From DASWJQ01 sp036397095 (GTDB taxonomy: Bacteria > Chloroflexota > Anaerolineae > Anaerolineales > E44-bin32), in the NCBI GenBank assembly GCA_036397095.1, contig DASWJQ010000086.1, positions 1 to 35,151 of the forward strand: a stretch of DNA of 35,151 nt, in the 5' to 3' direction. The translations under genes were made by a program, and so were the position numbers. Positions 7,789 to 16,209 of this stretch are shown in pieces (the first letter of the stretch is position 1; each line of letters starts with the position of its first letter). The notes below the pieces were generated by a model. It made no database searches. It worked only from the letters and a program-made list of their open reading frames with translations, and was not told the origin of the DNA.

Positions 7789-8814
7789 ATGAGCGGTTGG
7801 CCGCTGCCTGACGGTTGGCACCGGATCGAGACAATCGACGCACACACTGCCGGTGAACCGTTTCGGGTGGTCGTCGACGGGTTCCCCGAGATTAAGGGGG
7901 ACAGCGTGCTGGCTCGTCGACGCTACGCCCGCCAGCACCTCGACCACTTGCGCCGTGCTTTGATGTGGGAGCCGCGCGGCCATGCCGATATGTATGGCTG
8001 CCTGCTGATTCCGCCGGATTCGGAGGCAGCCGACCTGGCCGTGCTGTTCATGCACAACGAAGGCTATAGCACGATGTGCGGTCACGGCATCATCGGCCTG
8101 GTGACCGTGGCGATCGAGGCCGGTCTGGTCCAAACCAGCGGCCAACAGCCCGAACTGGCGATTGAAACGCCGGCCGGCTTGGTACACACGACGGCTTTCC
8201 TCGAAGGGGGTCACGTTCGCTCGGTTCGCTTCCGTAACGTGCCCTCGTTCGTGGTGGCGCTCGATCAGGTTGTTGAGGTGCCGGAATACGGCCAATTGCG
8301 TTACGACCTGGCCTTCGGCGGCGCCTACTATGCGTTCCTCGACGCGGCCAGCATCGGCCTGCCGCTGTCGCCGGAGGCAAGCGACGGCTGGATCAAGGCC
8401 GGCCGCGCCGTCAAACAGGCGGTCAGTCAGCAACGCACGATCGAACACCCCTACGAGGCGGACCTCGGATTCCTGTACGGTGCCATCTTCATCGGGCCGG
8501 CCGACAAGCCGCAAAGCCACAGCCGCAACGTTTGCATCTTCGCCGATGGTGAGGTCGATCGTTGTCCGACGGGGACCGGGGTCAGCGCGCGTCTGGCCAT
8601 CCATTGGGCACGTGGTGAGATCGATGCCGGGCAGTGGATTGAGGTTGAGAGCATCATCGGCACTCGCTTCCGTGGTCGGGTGACCGACGAAACAGACTTC
8701 GGGCTCTATCCAGCGATCGTGCCTGAGATCGAAGGGACGGCCCACCTGACCGGCCGGCACACCTTTGTCATTGATCCGACCGACCCCCTGCGGAACGGCT
8801 TTCTGCTGCGCTAG
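7789..8814 (+). CDS. Proline racemase superfamily; probable trans-3-hydroxy-L-proline dehydratase
   Basis: A 341-residue enzyme of the proline racemase fold (two pseudo-symmetric domains). The first catalytic position is a cysteine, C97 in MCGHG. The second, which is Cys in proline racemases and 4-hydroxyproline epimerases (DRSPCGTG), is Thr here: D257-R-C-P-T261-G-T-G. In this superfamily a Cys/Thr pair is the mark of trans-3-hydroxy-L-proline dehydratase (human L3HYPDH type), which removes water to give pyrroline-2-carboxylate. An extra Cys lies at 259, two residues away. I therefore favour dehydration over racemisation. The start has GGGAGG 6 nt upstream. No ketimine reductase or other hydroxyproline catabolic gene is adjacent. 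Its stop codon shares a CTAG palindrome with that of the convergent peptidase. Confidence 0.82.
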   Translation: MSGWPLPDGWHRIETIDAHTAGEPFRVVVDGFPEIKGDSVLARRRYARQHLDHLRRALMWEPRGHADMYGCLLIPPDSEAADLAVLFMHNEGYSTMCGHGIIGLVTVAIEAGLVQTSGQQPELAIETPAGLVHTTAFLEGGHVRSVRFRNVPSFVVALDQVVEVPEYGQLRYDLAFGGAYYAFLDAASIGLPLSPEASDGWIKAGRAVKQAVSQQRTIEHPYEADLGFLYGAIFIGPADKPQSHSRNVCIFADGEVDRCPTGTGVSARLAIHWARGEIDAGQWIEVESIIGTRFRGRVTDETDFGLYPAIVPEIEGTAHLTGRHTFVIDPTDPLRNGFLLR

Positions 8815-10214
8815 CCTCCCGAAGGCTTGGACCGCTGGCCGACCAACCACCAGCCGAGCACTGCGAGTCCAACCACAGCGGCGCCAATCCCAATGGCTGG
8901 CAGGGGTCTCACCGGCGTTTCCACCGGCGCTGGTGCGGCAGTCGCCGGCGGGGCCGGCGGTTCGGTCGCCTGGGAAGGCGACTCGGCAGTAGAGGTTGAA
9001 GCACGGCCGCCACCGCCAAACGTGGGCAGAGTAGGCGAGGCGCGAAAAGCGAGGGTGGGCCAGGGGGTGGCCGTCACATAGCTGCCCGCCGGCGCTCCCG
9101 CCCAACTGGCCCAACCGGCTTCGAATGTGCCGGCGTCGACACCCAGCGCGCTGACGAACGCCTGGTCGTTCGGCAGGCCCTGGCGATAGGCAGCTAGCAG
9201 ATCGGCCAGACCACCCTGGCCATAGACCTCGATCAGGTAGATGACGGCCGAGACTGCTTCATCGTAGGCCAGGCGAGCCCGCGCCTCATTATGGGAGCCG
9301 AACCCCATGCGCAGGGACGACAAGGGGATCAAATCGGCCTGCTCGGCGGCCCGTTCGACCTGGCGCACGGCCGCGGTTTGTGCGCCAAATTCGTTGTAGG
9401 AGGCGACGCCCTCGTTCAACCAGACCGGCACCGAGACCGTCGGGTTGTTGGTGACCTGAGCGAAGTACAGGTGGGAGATTTCGTGGGGGACGACATCCAG
9501 CAGCCAACCTTCTTGGGGCCCGGCCAACGAGACGATTTGGGTGGTGACGCCAAACCCTGGAAAGGCCTGGCCCCCGATGAACTCACCGACGGTGGCGTGC
9601 CAGGCGGCAAACTCGTCGAAGTCGTTGTAGATCAGGATTTGGATTTGCAGCTGGACCTCGGCGCCAAACAAGCCCCGCTGCCGGCGGATGGCTTGGTCGG
9701 CGATATCGAAAACCTGCGCGCCCAAGCTCCCAGGGCGGTCATGGGTCCACACTGCCACCGCCTCCGTGGTATGCACATCCCAATCGAAACGCGTGTCCTC
9801 ATAACGCACGATCTGCTCTGGGCTGAGATGGTGGCTCCCATCCTCGGCCCACACCTCCCACTGGTAACCAATCGGAGTGTTGGGCACCACGGTTTGCCCT
9901 CGTGTGTCCCATTCATAGGCAAGCTCGACCTGGTTGCCGTGGGACACGGCGACCGGCACACGCGTTCGGCTCGGCGAGGCGAAGATATCTTGGGTCCAGT
10001 AGGTGAAGACAGCCCGCTCGATCGGCGATCCAGGGCTGATAGCAGTCGCCTCGAAAAGCAAGCCGTTGGGAAAGTGGTTCTCGACGCGCAGGCTCTCGAC
10101 CCGAAGACCTGCCTGAGCCGCCGCCATGCCCGGCAGCCCCGTGGCTGCCAGCCACAGACCGGCAACAAGGACGGCCCAACCGTAGTCTCGTATCCAGTGA
10201 CGGACAGATCTCAC
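8811..10214 (-). CDS. Membrane-anchored zinc metallopeptidase (peptidase MA-like, gluzincin)
   Basis: A 467-residue protein with an N-terminal signal peptide (hydrophobic about 13-34), an N-terminal beta-rich domain (about 38-140), a peptidase MA-like domain and a C-terminal anchor. The zinc site is H244-E245-I-S-H248 with E268 in WLNEG as third ligand, the gluzincin spacing of 20 residues after the second His. A Pro/Ala/Thr-rich linker (about 390-435) leads to a single transmembrane helix near 440-460 and a short basic tail, so the protease probably faces outward. The start is a GTG overlapping the stop of the CPXCG gene by 4 nt (GTGA). Its stop overlaps that of the convergent racemase-family gene. 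Confidence 0.85.
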   Translation of the reverse strand: MRSVRHWIRDYGWAVLVAGLWLAATGLPGMAAAQAGLRVESLRVENHFPNGLLFEATAISPGSPIERAVFTYWTQDIFASPSRTRVPVAVSHGNQVELAYEWDTRGQTVVPNTPIGYQWEVWAEDGSHHLSPEQIVRYEDTRFDWDVHTTEAVAVWTHDRPGSLGAQVFDIADQAIRRQRGLFGAEVQLQIQILIYNDFDEFAAWHATVGEFIGGQAFPGFGVTTQIVSLAGPQEGWLLDVVPHEISHLYFAQVTNNPTVSVPVWLNEGVASYNEFGAQTAAVRQVERAAEQADLIPLSSLRMGFGSHNEARARLAYDEAVSAVIYLIEVYGQGGLADLLAAYRQGLPNDQAFVSALGVDAGTFEAGWASWAGAPAGSYVTATPWPTLAFRASPTLPTFGGGGRASTSTAESPSQATEPPAPPATAAPAPVETPVRPLPAIGIGAAVVGLAVLGWWLVGQRSKPSGG

Positions 10215-10402
10215 TGGGAAGGTTCCAGGCTCACTGTGAGGCCGTCACCGTTGGCCAGATGGACCCGCACCTGGATTGGCCGGCAGCAGACCCAGCAGTC
10301 CTCAATCCAGGCCTGATGCCGGCCGGCCGTGCGATCTATCTCGAAAGTATTGGGCTCGCCGCAATGGGGACAGGGGCCCGACCATGCATCCAGCAACGCC
10401 AT
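10211..10402 (-). CDS. CPXCG-motif cysteine-rich small protein
   Basis: A 63-residue protein with a CPHCG knuckle near residues 11-15 and a second Cys group DCWVCC near 36-41, spaced as in the CPXCG family, which probably binds one zinc ion. The family has no known function. I chose the ATG at 10402, with AGGAA about 7 nt upstream, giving the usual family length of 60 or so; an upstream TTG at 10420 would add six residues. It lies 48 bp after oligoendopeptidase F and overlaps the next peptidase gene by 4 nt, so all three are probably one transcript. Confidence 0.82.
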   Translation of the reverse strand: MALLDAWSGPCPHCGEPNTFEIDRTAGRHQAWIEDCWVCCRPIQVRVHLANGDGLTVSLEPSQ

Positions 10403-10450
10403 CGGCCGGTTCCTAGCCAAGCCCCGTCGGGTGGTGGATAACGAGGCATC

Positions 10451-12250
10451 TCACAACAGCCGCTCCAGATCGTCGACCATCGCCTCGAGGTTATCGAAGG
10501 CGGCCTCGACGGGCGCCGAGCTGGTCATGTCAACACCGGCCTGGCGCAAGGCTTCGATCGGGTATTCGGAGCCACCTTTGGCCAGGAAGGCAAGGTAGGC
10601 CTCGACGGAACCCGCCTCGCCCGCCAGAATGCGGGCGGCCAGAGCCTGGGCGGCGGCGATGCCGGTGGCGTATTGATACACGTAATAGTCCCGGTATAGG
10701 TGGCCGAACATCGACCAGTACATGCCAGCCTGTTCGGGGGGCAATTCCATCGCCGGGCCATACGCCGCCTGGAACAGCTCAAGCGACCGGTCGATCATGA
10801 ATTGGGCATTGAGTCCCTGGCCGGCTTCGACACGTTCGTGAATCTCGAGTTCGAAGCGCGCCAGGGTCGGCATGACCAGGAAGTAGCGGTGGAAGTTGCT
10901 CATCGCCTCTTCAATCACCCCGATTCGGAACTCCGGACCATCCCCGGTCGCAAGCAGGTGCGCGCGGACCATAGCCTGGTGAAAGTTGGAAGCCACCTCG
11001 GCGGCGAACAAGGAGTAGTCGGAATAGATGTACGGTTGGTTCTGCCATGTGAGGTACGAATGCAACGAGTGCCCTAGCTCGTGCGCCAAGGTCGACAGAC
11101 TAAGCAAGCTGTCGTTGAAGCTCATCATGACATAGGGGTGGGTACCGTAGGCACCAAAGGAGAACGCTCCCGACCGTTTTCCCTGATTCGGATAGATATC
11201 GATCCAGCGTTGCTCCAGGGCGCCCGACCGCAGCGTGTCTACATAGTCTTCGCCCAAGGGCGCCACGCCTGCGGCGATGTGTTGGACCGCCTGTTCGAAA
11301 GTCAACCTGACGGGATTGCCCGCCAGCGGTGCCCAGATATCGTAGGGCGCCAGCTTGTCAAGGCCGAGATGCTGGCGGCGCAGTTCGAAGTAGCGATGCC
11401 AGACGGGCGCCCGAGCCTCGGCCACTTCAAGCAATCGATGGAACACTTCCACCGGGATGTTGTCTTTGAACAGGGCCGCTTCGAGTGTCGAGTCGTGCCG
11501 CCGCGCCCGCATCATGAACACGTTCTGTTGGATCGAGGTCAACAGGTTATTGGTGAGGCTGTGTTTGTGCTGGTAGTAGGGCTGGTAGTAGTGCTCATAG
11601 GCGCTGGCGCGCAGGACTCGATCCGACGCACTCAGGTATCGTTCGAGCAGACCCTGCCCCAGCTCGTGCTGGGATCCCTGGCTATCGACCGCCGGTGGAA
11701 ACCGAAAATCGGCAGCAGTCAACCGGGTTGCCGTCGCGCTGACGCCGGCGAATGGCTCGGCCAACCGACCCAGCAGCTCCTCTACCTCCTGCGACCGTAC
11801 ATGGCGGCTGCGACGCCGCAAGTCATCGAAGTAGTGGCGGTAGCTGGATAGCGCCGGCTCGGTCGCCAACTGCGCCAACCGCGCCTGCCCCAGTGCCAAC
11901 AGTTCGGGTTCGATCCAGGCACAAGCGCCGAGGGCCGCCGCGTGGACGGTCTGGGCCCGGCCGAACATGGTGGACGCCGTTTCGTTGGCCGTGTCTGGCA
12001 AGTGCAGCAAACCGGCGTAGACGTAGACGTGCTCTACGTGCTGGAGCAAGCGATCGCGGGCGTGCAATGCGGACAACACGCTGGCGGCTCCCTTGTCCAG
12101 ACTCCCCTCCAGCGCACTCAGTACCGCCCCTTGCTCGGACGCCTGCTGACAAGCTCGCTCCCACTCCTCGTTGGATCTGAATACGCTGGCCACGTCCCAG
12201 CGATGCGCTTCGGGCACGTCTTCCCGAAGCGGTATCTTGGTTTCGTCCAT
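10451..12250 (-). CDS. pepF: Oligoendopeptidase F (M3B family)
   Basis: A 599-residue cytosolic zinc oligopeptidase that cleaves short peptides of about 7-17 residues. The active site is H390-E391-L-G-H394 in LAHELGHSLHSYL, with E418 in F-A-A-E-V-A-S-N-F-H as the third zinc ligand, as in M3 thimet-type enzymes. The C-terminal substrate-lid pattern (YYVYQYATGIAAAQALA) is also present. Length matches PepF (about 600 aa). AGGAG lies 6 nt before the ATG. It is the first gene of the pepF-CPXCG-metallopeptidase cluster and is divergent from the YwiC-like gene, with about 70 bp between them. Confidence 0.93.
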   Translation of the reverse strand: MDETKIPLREDVPEAHRWDVASVFRSNEEWERACQQASEQGAVLSALEGSLDKGAASVLSALHARDRLLQHVEHVYVYAGLLHLPDTANETASTMFGRAQTVHAAALGACAWIEPELLALGQARLAQLATEPALSSYRHYFDDLRRRSRHVRSQEVEELLGRLAEPFAGVSATATRLTAADFRFPPAVDSQGSQHELGQGLLERYLSASDRVLRASAYEHYYQPYYQHKHSLTNNLLTSIQQNVFMMRARRHDSTLEAALFKDNIPVEVFHRLLEVAEARAPVWHRYFELRRQHLGLDKLAPYDIWAPLAGNPVRLTFEQAVQHIAAGVAPLGEDYVDTLRSGALEQRWIDIYPNQGKRSGAFSFGAYGTHPYVMMSFNDSLLSLSTLAHELGHSLHSYLTWQNQPYIYSDYSLFAAEVASNFHQAMVRAHLLATGDGPEFRIGVIEEAMSNFHRYFLVMPTLARFELEIHERVEAGQGLNAQFMIDRSLELFQAAYGPAMELPPEQAGMYWSMFGHLYRDYYVYQYATGIAAAQALAARILAGEAGSVEAYLAFLAKGGSEYPIEALRQAGVDMTSSAPVEAAFDNLEAMVDDLERLL

Positions 12251-12321
12251 TGGCTGCTCCTTGCGCTAGCTTGCCGTCAACCGGGCAGTGCTCGTAACCG
12301 GTGGCTGGTATCATCCGCCCG

Positions 12322-13167
12322 ATGGAAGCCGGCAGCAAGTCCTTCATCTCGGCATTCTGGCGCAAGCAATATGCACTGCCCGTCGAACATGGCGCCTGGG
12401 TCTGGCTGCTGGGGCCCTTCGCGCTGGGCGTAGCGGCGGCCGGCCGCCTAACGGCCGGCTTGTTGCCCTTGCTGGGGGCCGCCCTGGCCGTGTTTGTGTT
12501 GCGCCAGCCGGTAACCATCGCCGTCAAGGCCGTCAGCGGGCGGCGCACCCGCCAGCAATTCTGGCCCGCCCTAGCCTGGGCCGTAGTCTACACACTTATT
12601 GCCACAGCGTTGCTGAGCCCCCTATTGCTCGGCGGACAAGGCCGGCTTCTATGGCTGGGCGTGCCTGGCTTACTAGTGTTCGGCTGGCATTTGCGGCTGG
12701 TTCAGCAGCGCCGCGAGCGGCGCCGGCCCGGCGTTGAAATCCTGGCGGCGGGCACGCTGGCGTTGGGCGCGCCGGCCGCGTACTGGGTAGCCGGCGGTGC
12801 CTCCAACTGGATCGGGCTGTTGCTGTGGGGAATCGGCGGGTTCCAGGCAGCGGCTTCCATCGTTCACGTCTATTTGCGCCTCGAGCAACGCCAACGCTCC
12901 GAACCGCCTCCCCTGCGAACCAGGCTGGCCGAGGGCACCCGCTCACTCGCCTACCATGGGTTCAACCTGGGTGCCAGCCTGATGTTGGCCACGGTGCTCG
13001 GCTTGTCGTGGCTGCTGCCGATGGCCTTTTTGCTGACCGGGCTGGATGCGCTCGACGGGGTGCTGCGGCCGGCGACGGGCGCCCGCCCGGCCGCCATTGG
13101 CATGCGCCAACTGCTGGCCAGTGCCGGCTTCTTCACCCTGGCTTCGGCAGCCTTTCTTCTCGGCTAA
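12322..13167 (+). CDS. YwiC-like family integral membrane protein
   Basis: A 281-residue protein with eight or so hydrophobic helices and the YwiC-like opening motif LPVEHGAWVWLLGP (about residues 20-33 of this reading). It also has an H-V-Y-L-R-L-E-Q segment in the second half and a conserved-looking YHGFNLG. The arrangement resembles a UbiA-like or YwiC membrane bundle. No activity is known for the family. The start is uncertain: an in-frame GTG lies 21 nt upstream (12301), and neither start has a visible Shine-Dalgarno. Confidence 0.78.
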   Translation: MEAGSKSFISAFWRKQYALPVEHGAWVWLLGPFALGVAAAGRLTAGLLPLLGAALAVFVLRQPVTIAVKAVSGRRTRQQFWPALAWAVVYTLIATALLSPLLLGGQGRLLWLGVPGLLVFGWHLRLVQQRRERRRPGVEILAAGTLALGAPAAYWVAGGASNWIGLLLWGIGGFQAAASIVHVYLRLEQRQRSEPPPLRTRLAEGTRSLAYHGFNLGASLMLATVLGLSWLLPMAFLLTGLDALDGVLRPATGARPAAIGMRQLLASAGFFTLASAAFLLG

Positions 13168-13179
13168 CACAACGGACGG

Positions 13180-13608
13180 TCACAAGCGATCGCGCCGCGG
13201 ATCATAGCGCCGTTCACGTTTACGCTGGCCCTGGCGACGTTTCTGCTCCAGGCGGCGCTCTTCGGCGCCGGCCGGCGGCCTTGCTTGGCGCCGCGGCTTG
13301 GGAGGCTGGACCGCCCGCCGGATCAGCGCCTGCAGACGTTCGATGGCCTCCTGACGGTTATGTGACTGACTCCGGTGGCGTTTGGCCTCGATGATCAACG
13401 TACCCAGTTGGCTGATGCGCTTGCGCGCCAGGTGACGCAGCCGCTGCTTAACATCGGGCGGCAGGGCCTGGCTGGCATCTAGATCGAATCGAAGCTGGAC
13501 AGCGCTTGCCGTACGGTTAACCTTCTGGCCGCCAGGCCCTGACGCCCGGATGAACTCGAATCTGATATCACCCTCGGGGATGGACAGCTCATCATTGATC
13601 GGGATCAT
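13180..13608 (-). CDS. arfB: Alternative ribosome-rescue factor / peptidyl-tRNA hydrolase ArfB
   Basis: A 142-residue class I release-factor-like protein without the codon-recognition domain. The GGQ motif is at residues 26-28 in RASGPGGQKVNRT, and the C-terminus is strongly basic (Lys/Arg-rich from about 105 to the end), as needed to enter the empty mRNA channel of stalled ribosomes. It hydrolyses peptidyl-tRNA on non-stop complexes. The ATG at 13608 gives the normal family N-terminus (I-P-I-N-D-E-L-S-I-P); a longer upstream reading enters the preceding gene and is unlikely. It follows the BtrH-like gene after 31 bp. Confidence 0.9.
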   Translation of the reverse strand: MIPINDELSIPEGDIRFEFIRASGPGGQKVNRTASAVQLRFDLDASQALPPDVKQRLRHLARKRISQLGTLIIEAKRHRSQSHNRQEAIERLQALIRRAVQPPKPRRQARPPAGAEERRLEQKRRQGQRKRERRYDPRRDRL

Positions 13609-13639
13609 GGGCTGAGCATACCAAAGGGCGGGTTGTGGG

Positions 13640-14959
13640 CTAGGCGGCCAGCTCGGCCACGACCGCCTCCATCGCAACCAGCGCCTCAGCTTCGTCCGCG
13701 TGGAGCACTTCCACCTTGTCAGCCAGCCGCTGGCGCAACGCAAGCACCTGCTTGGCCGACAACGGAAAATCAGTGCCGGCTTCTCCGCCCAGCGCCATCA
13801 GTTCAGACCACAGACTCTCGTACTCTGCCTTCGAGCTGGCGCCTTCCACGAGATAGCGTTCGGCCTTCTCATCCAGCAACTGGCGGGCCCGGGCAAGTGC
13901 ACCAGCGTCACCGGGCAGCGCCAGTTGGGCCAACTCGGTCCAGCCCTGGCCCAGGCCGCGATAACGCTCGGCCAACGATTGAAGCGGCGCCGCCGCCAGC
14001 AGCTGGCCAGCTTCTTCCAGGAAATCGGCGAACAGCGGCCGGCACAGACCCCCGCCCGTTCCGTAGTGCTCAATGAAGTCGTAGACGCTGGTCAGGCCGC
14101 GCCAAAGATTGGGCCCCGGGTTGAACATCTGCCCCCAGCCATCCTTGGCCTCCGAGCGCAGGTCCTTGGCCCATTTGGCAAAGGCCTGCAGGGTGAAGTT
14201 CTTGAGTCTGGCGTTGGTGAGGCCATGATGACAGGCCCGCAGGCCATCGGTGACGGCCTGGTGCAGATCGATCCGGGCCGGCACCTGCACCACCTGCAGC
14301 AGGCGGTGCTTGTCCTTCTTGATGCGGCCTCGGGCCTTTGCCAATTGCTTGGCCGGCAGGTGGGCCGGCTGATCTGCCAGGTCTCCCAGGACGTAGTCTC
14401 CATCCTTCCCTTGGAAGACCACCAGGACGTGGTAACCGCCCCCGCTCCAGTAGTCCGGCAGGCCACGGGTTCCCAATTCAGCCATGTCCACCCAGGCAAT
14501 GGCTGGCCCTTGCTTCAGCGCGGCATCAAGCTGGCTGGCCGCCTGCTTGGCGCCACCCGTCTCCTTGACCTCCACCTTGGCGCCCATGCGTTGGGCGGCT
14601 GCTCGCAGGTAACCCAGATCGTCGTGCCACAAGTGGCGACCGGCGATGTAGAAGGTGGACAGGTTCTCCTTCGCGTAGTGAAAGGAAAACACACCGGCGC
14701 CGATGCCGCCGGCGATGCCAAAGATCATCGCTTCGCTATAGGGCTTGCCATCATGGTCCGCCCGCAGGCCGGCATTGGCCAGCAGGCTGCGCAAGGCCGT
14801 TGCCCCCGGCACACTGCCAGGCATATGCATAAAAGGCTGCGAGTGATCATGGGCTGGGGGCGCCTGCTGCAAGGTCATGCGTCTTGCGCTGGCATAGGAT
14901 TCGCCGGTCTTTTCCATCCGCTGGCGAATCCTTTGTTTGAGGTTCTTCTGCTGCGTCAT
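13640..14959 (-). CDS. BtrH N-terminal / DUF4872 domain protein
   Basis: A 439-residue protein. An N-terminal basic helix (about 1-30) carries K-T-G-E-S-Y-A-S-A-R-R, a short motif seen at the start of various otherwise unrelated bacterial proteins. A BtrH N-terminal-like domain follows (about 45-190), resembling papain-fold acyl/peptide enzymes: H-x-P-G-S near 45-50, C-type position replaced by A-T-A-L-R-S-L-L, GIAGGIGAGVF, and GGGYHVLVVFQGKDGDYVLGD with the likely His. The rest is the helical DUF4872 region. BtrH itself transfers an acyl chain in butirosin biosynthesis, but no such cluster is present here. The expected nucleophile Cys is not evident, so activity is uncertain. GGGAG is 8 nt before the ATG at 14959. 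Confidence 0.72.
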   Translation of the reverse strand: MTQQKNLKQRIRQRMEKTGESYASARRMTLQQAPPAHDHSQPFMHMPGSVPGATALRSLLANAGLRADHDGKPYSEAMIFGIAGGIGAGVFSFHYAKENLSTFYIAGRHLWHDDLGYLRAAAQRMGAKVEVKETGGAKQAASQLDAALKQGPAIAWVDMAELGTRGLPDYWSGGGYHVLVVFQGKDGDYVLGDLADQPAHLPAKQLAKARGRIKKDKHRLLQVVQVPARIDLHQAVTDGLRACHHGLTNARLKNFTLQAFAKWAKDLRSEAKDGWGQMFNPGPNLWRGLTSVYDFIEHYGTGGGLCRPLFADFLEEAGQLLAAAPLQSLAERYRGLGQGWTELAQLALPGDAGALARARQLLDEKAERYLVEGASSKAEYESLWSELMALGGEAGTDFPLSAKQVLALRQRLADKVEVLHADEAEALVAMEAVVAELAA

Positions 14960-15168
14960 CGTCTCGACTCCCACGCGCGGCCCACCCGGCGGACCTGCGC
15001 TCCGCCCCGGTTGGCCGCTGGAGGTCGGTAGACGACGCCAACGGTCGTCCCAAGGAAAGGATCCCCTTTACCCTGCCGTTCGGGGCAGCGCAGGTGCCCG
15101 ATTGCAGGGTCTGGCGTGGGACGCCGCCGATCATGATGCTAACACAGGTCGGGCCGAGCGAAAACGCC

Positions 15169-16125
15169 TTACACGTCGGGATTAAGGGCGGCCACCAATT
15201 CGGTGCCCGCGCCGGCCCGCTCAAACAAGCCAGCACGCTCGATCCGTCCGATCAAGTCGATCCAATGTTGGCGGCGCGGATCGGCGGCCAGCACTTCGTT
15301 CATCAGACTGGCGGCGGCGGGCACATCGGCCGGGACATCCGCCAGATTGAGCGCCTGCCAGTAGCCCATTTCCTCCAGCTCGGGCGCCAACTGTCGCGCC
15401 TGCGCCCAGAGTTCGAGCGCCCGGCCGTGGTCACCGCCTTCCATTGCCTGGTGCCCCTGGCTGTCGATCAATTGAGCGTGTCGCAGCCGCACCAAGCGCC
15501 CCAGCTCGGTCAACGGGTCGTCGGCCTCATCCACCCGCAAGTCATAGACCGGCCGCCATTCGGCCGGATCTTTGTAGGCAGGTGGGTCGCCCTTGACCAC
15601 CCGCAGCGCGGCCGATTGCATGCCGCGGATGTCGCCATCCTCCAGCTGGGCGGCCTGCATCGCTGCCAGCATGCGCTCAGCCAGGTCGCCGCTGGCGGCC
15701 CGGTACGCGGCCGACATGGCTGCCACCACCGTGGGGCGTGTCATCATATTGGCCTGTACACTGAATCCGTCGCCAGTCTCATGGCCGGCATACTCGATGC
15801 AGCCGTCCCCGGTCCAGGCGGCCACCCTGCCCTCGGCATCGACCACGGCTAATTGGCGTTGATGGGCGCCGTCATCGGTCGCCACCAGGGCATCGACGAC
15901 CTTCTGTGCTGGCAGCCCTTGGCGCAGCAACGCCAGGCCCAGGGGCCCAAAGCGGATGTTGCCCAGTGCTTGGGTTGCCACAGCCCCGGCGCCGGCGGCC
16001 AACCACGGTACGAAGTTGCCCACCGTCATTTGATGGGTCTGGACAGCAACGCCGAAGTGACCGCTGTCGGGGTCCCTGGCTACGACGCTGTAGGTGGTGT
16101 GGAGTTCGTAGGTCGGGTGGCGCAT
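15169..16125 (-). CDS. DUF1028 family (Ntn-hydrolase-like) protein with TPR-like C-terminus
   Basis: A 318-residue protein. The DUF1028 domain (about 8-205) begins with T-Y-S-V-V-A-R-D-P-D-S-G and contains G-A-V-A-T-Q, the Ntn-hydrolase-like G-D-G-C-I-E-Y-A-G-H and the A-N-M-M segment of the family. The remaining residues (about 215-300) form helical pairs like tetratricopeptide repeats (A-x3-GDHGRALELWAQARQLAP). DUF1028 proteins are assumed to be hydrolases, but no substrate is known. AGGAGG is 5-6 nt before the ATG. The 209 bp separating it from the next gene downstream shows no clear hairpin. Confidence 0.83.
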   Translation of the reverse strand: MRHPTYELHTTYSVVARDPDSGHFGVAVQTHQMTVGNFVPWLAAGAGAVATQALGNIRFGPLGLALLRQGLPAQKVVDALVATDDGAHQRQLAVVDAEGRVAAWTGDGCIEYAGHETGDGFSVQANMMTRPTVVAAMSAAYRAASGDLAERMLAAMQAAQLEDGDIRGMQSAALRVVKGDPPAYKDPAEWRPVYDLRVDEADDPLTELGRLVRLRHAQLIDSQGHQAMEGGDHGRALELWAQARQLAPELEEMGYWQALNLADVPADVPAAASLMNEVLAADPRRQHWIDLIGRIERAGLFERAGAGTELVAALNPDV

Positions 16126-16209
16126 GCGGGCCTCCTGAGTCTGGGCAATTGAGTCCGGCCGGGCCCGCGCTGGCCGGCCCGGCTCATTCCTTCCCTTAGG
16201 TCGGCCGGC

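Noticed and set aside
7735..9114. Long open frame on the minus strand through the racemase-family gene
   Set aside because: It lies antisense to a gene with clear family motifs and a good Shine-Dalgarno, and its own translation is Arg/Gly/Asp/His-rich and resembles no family. It is a by-product of high GC.
9291..10316. Long plus-strand open frame opposite the zinc metallopeptidase
   Set aside because: The opposite strand encodes HEISH and other family motifs; this frame has no recognisable domain.
13700..15031. Long open frame on the plus strand opposite the BtrH-like gene
   Set aside because: No motif, no ribosome-binding site; the opposite strand has a recognisable protein and start.
16155..16185. 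GC-rich inverted repeat downstream of slyD as terminator
   Set aside because: Only an 8-bp stem with a 10-nt loop and no T tract; at this GC content such stems arise by chance.
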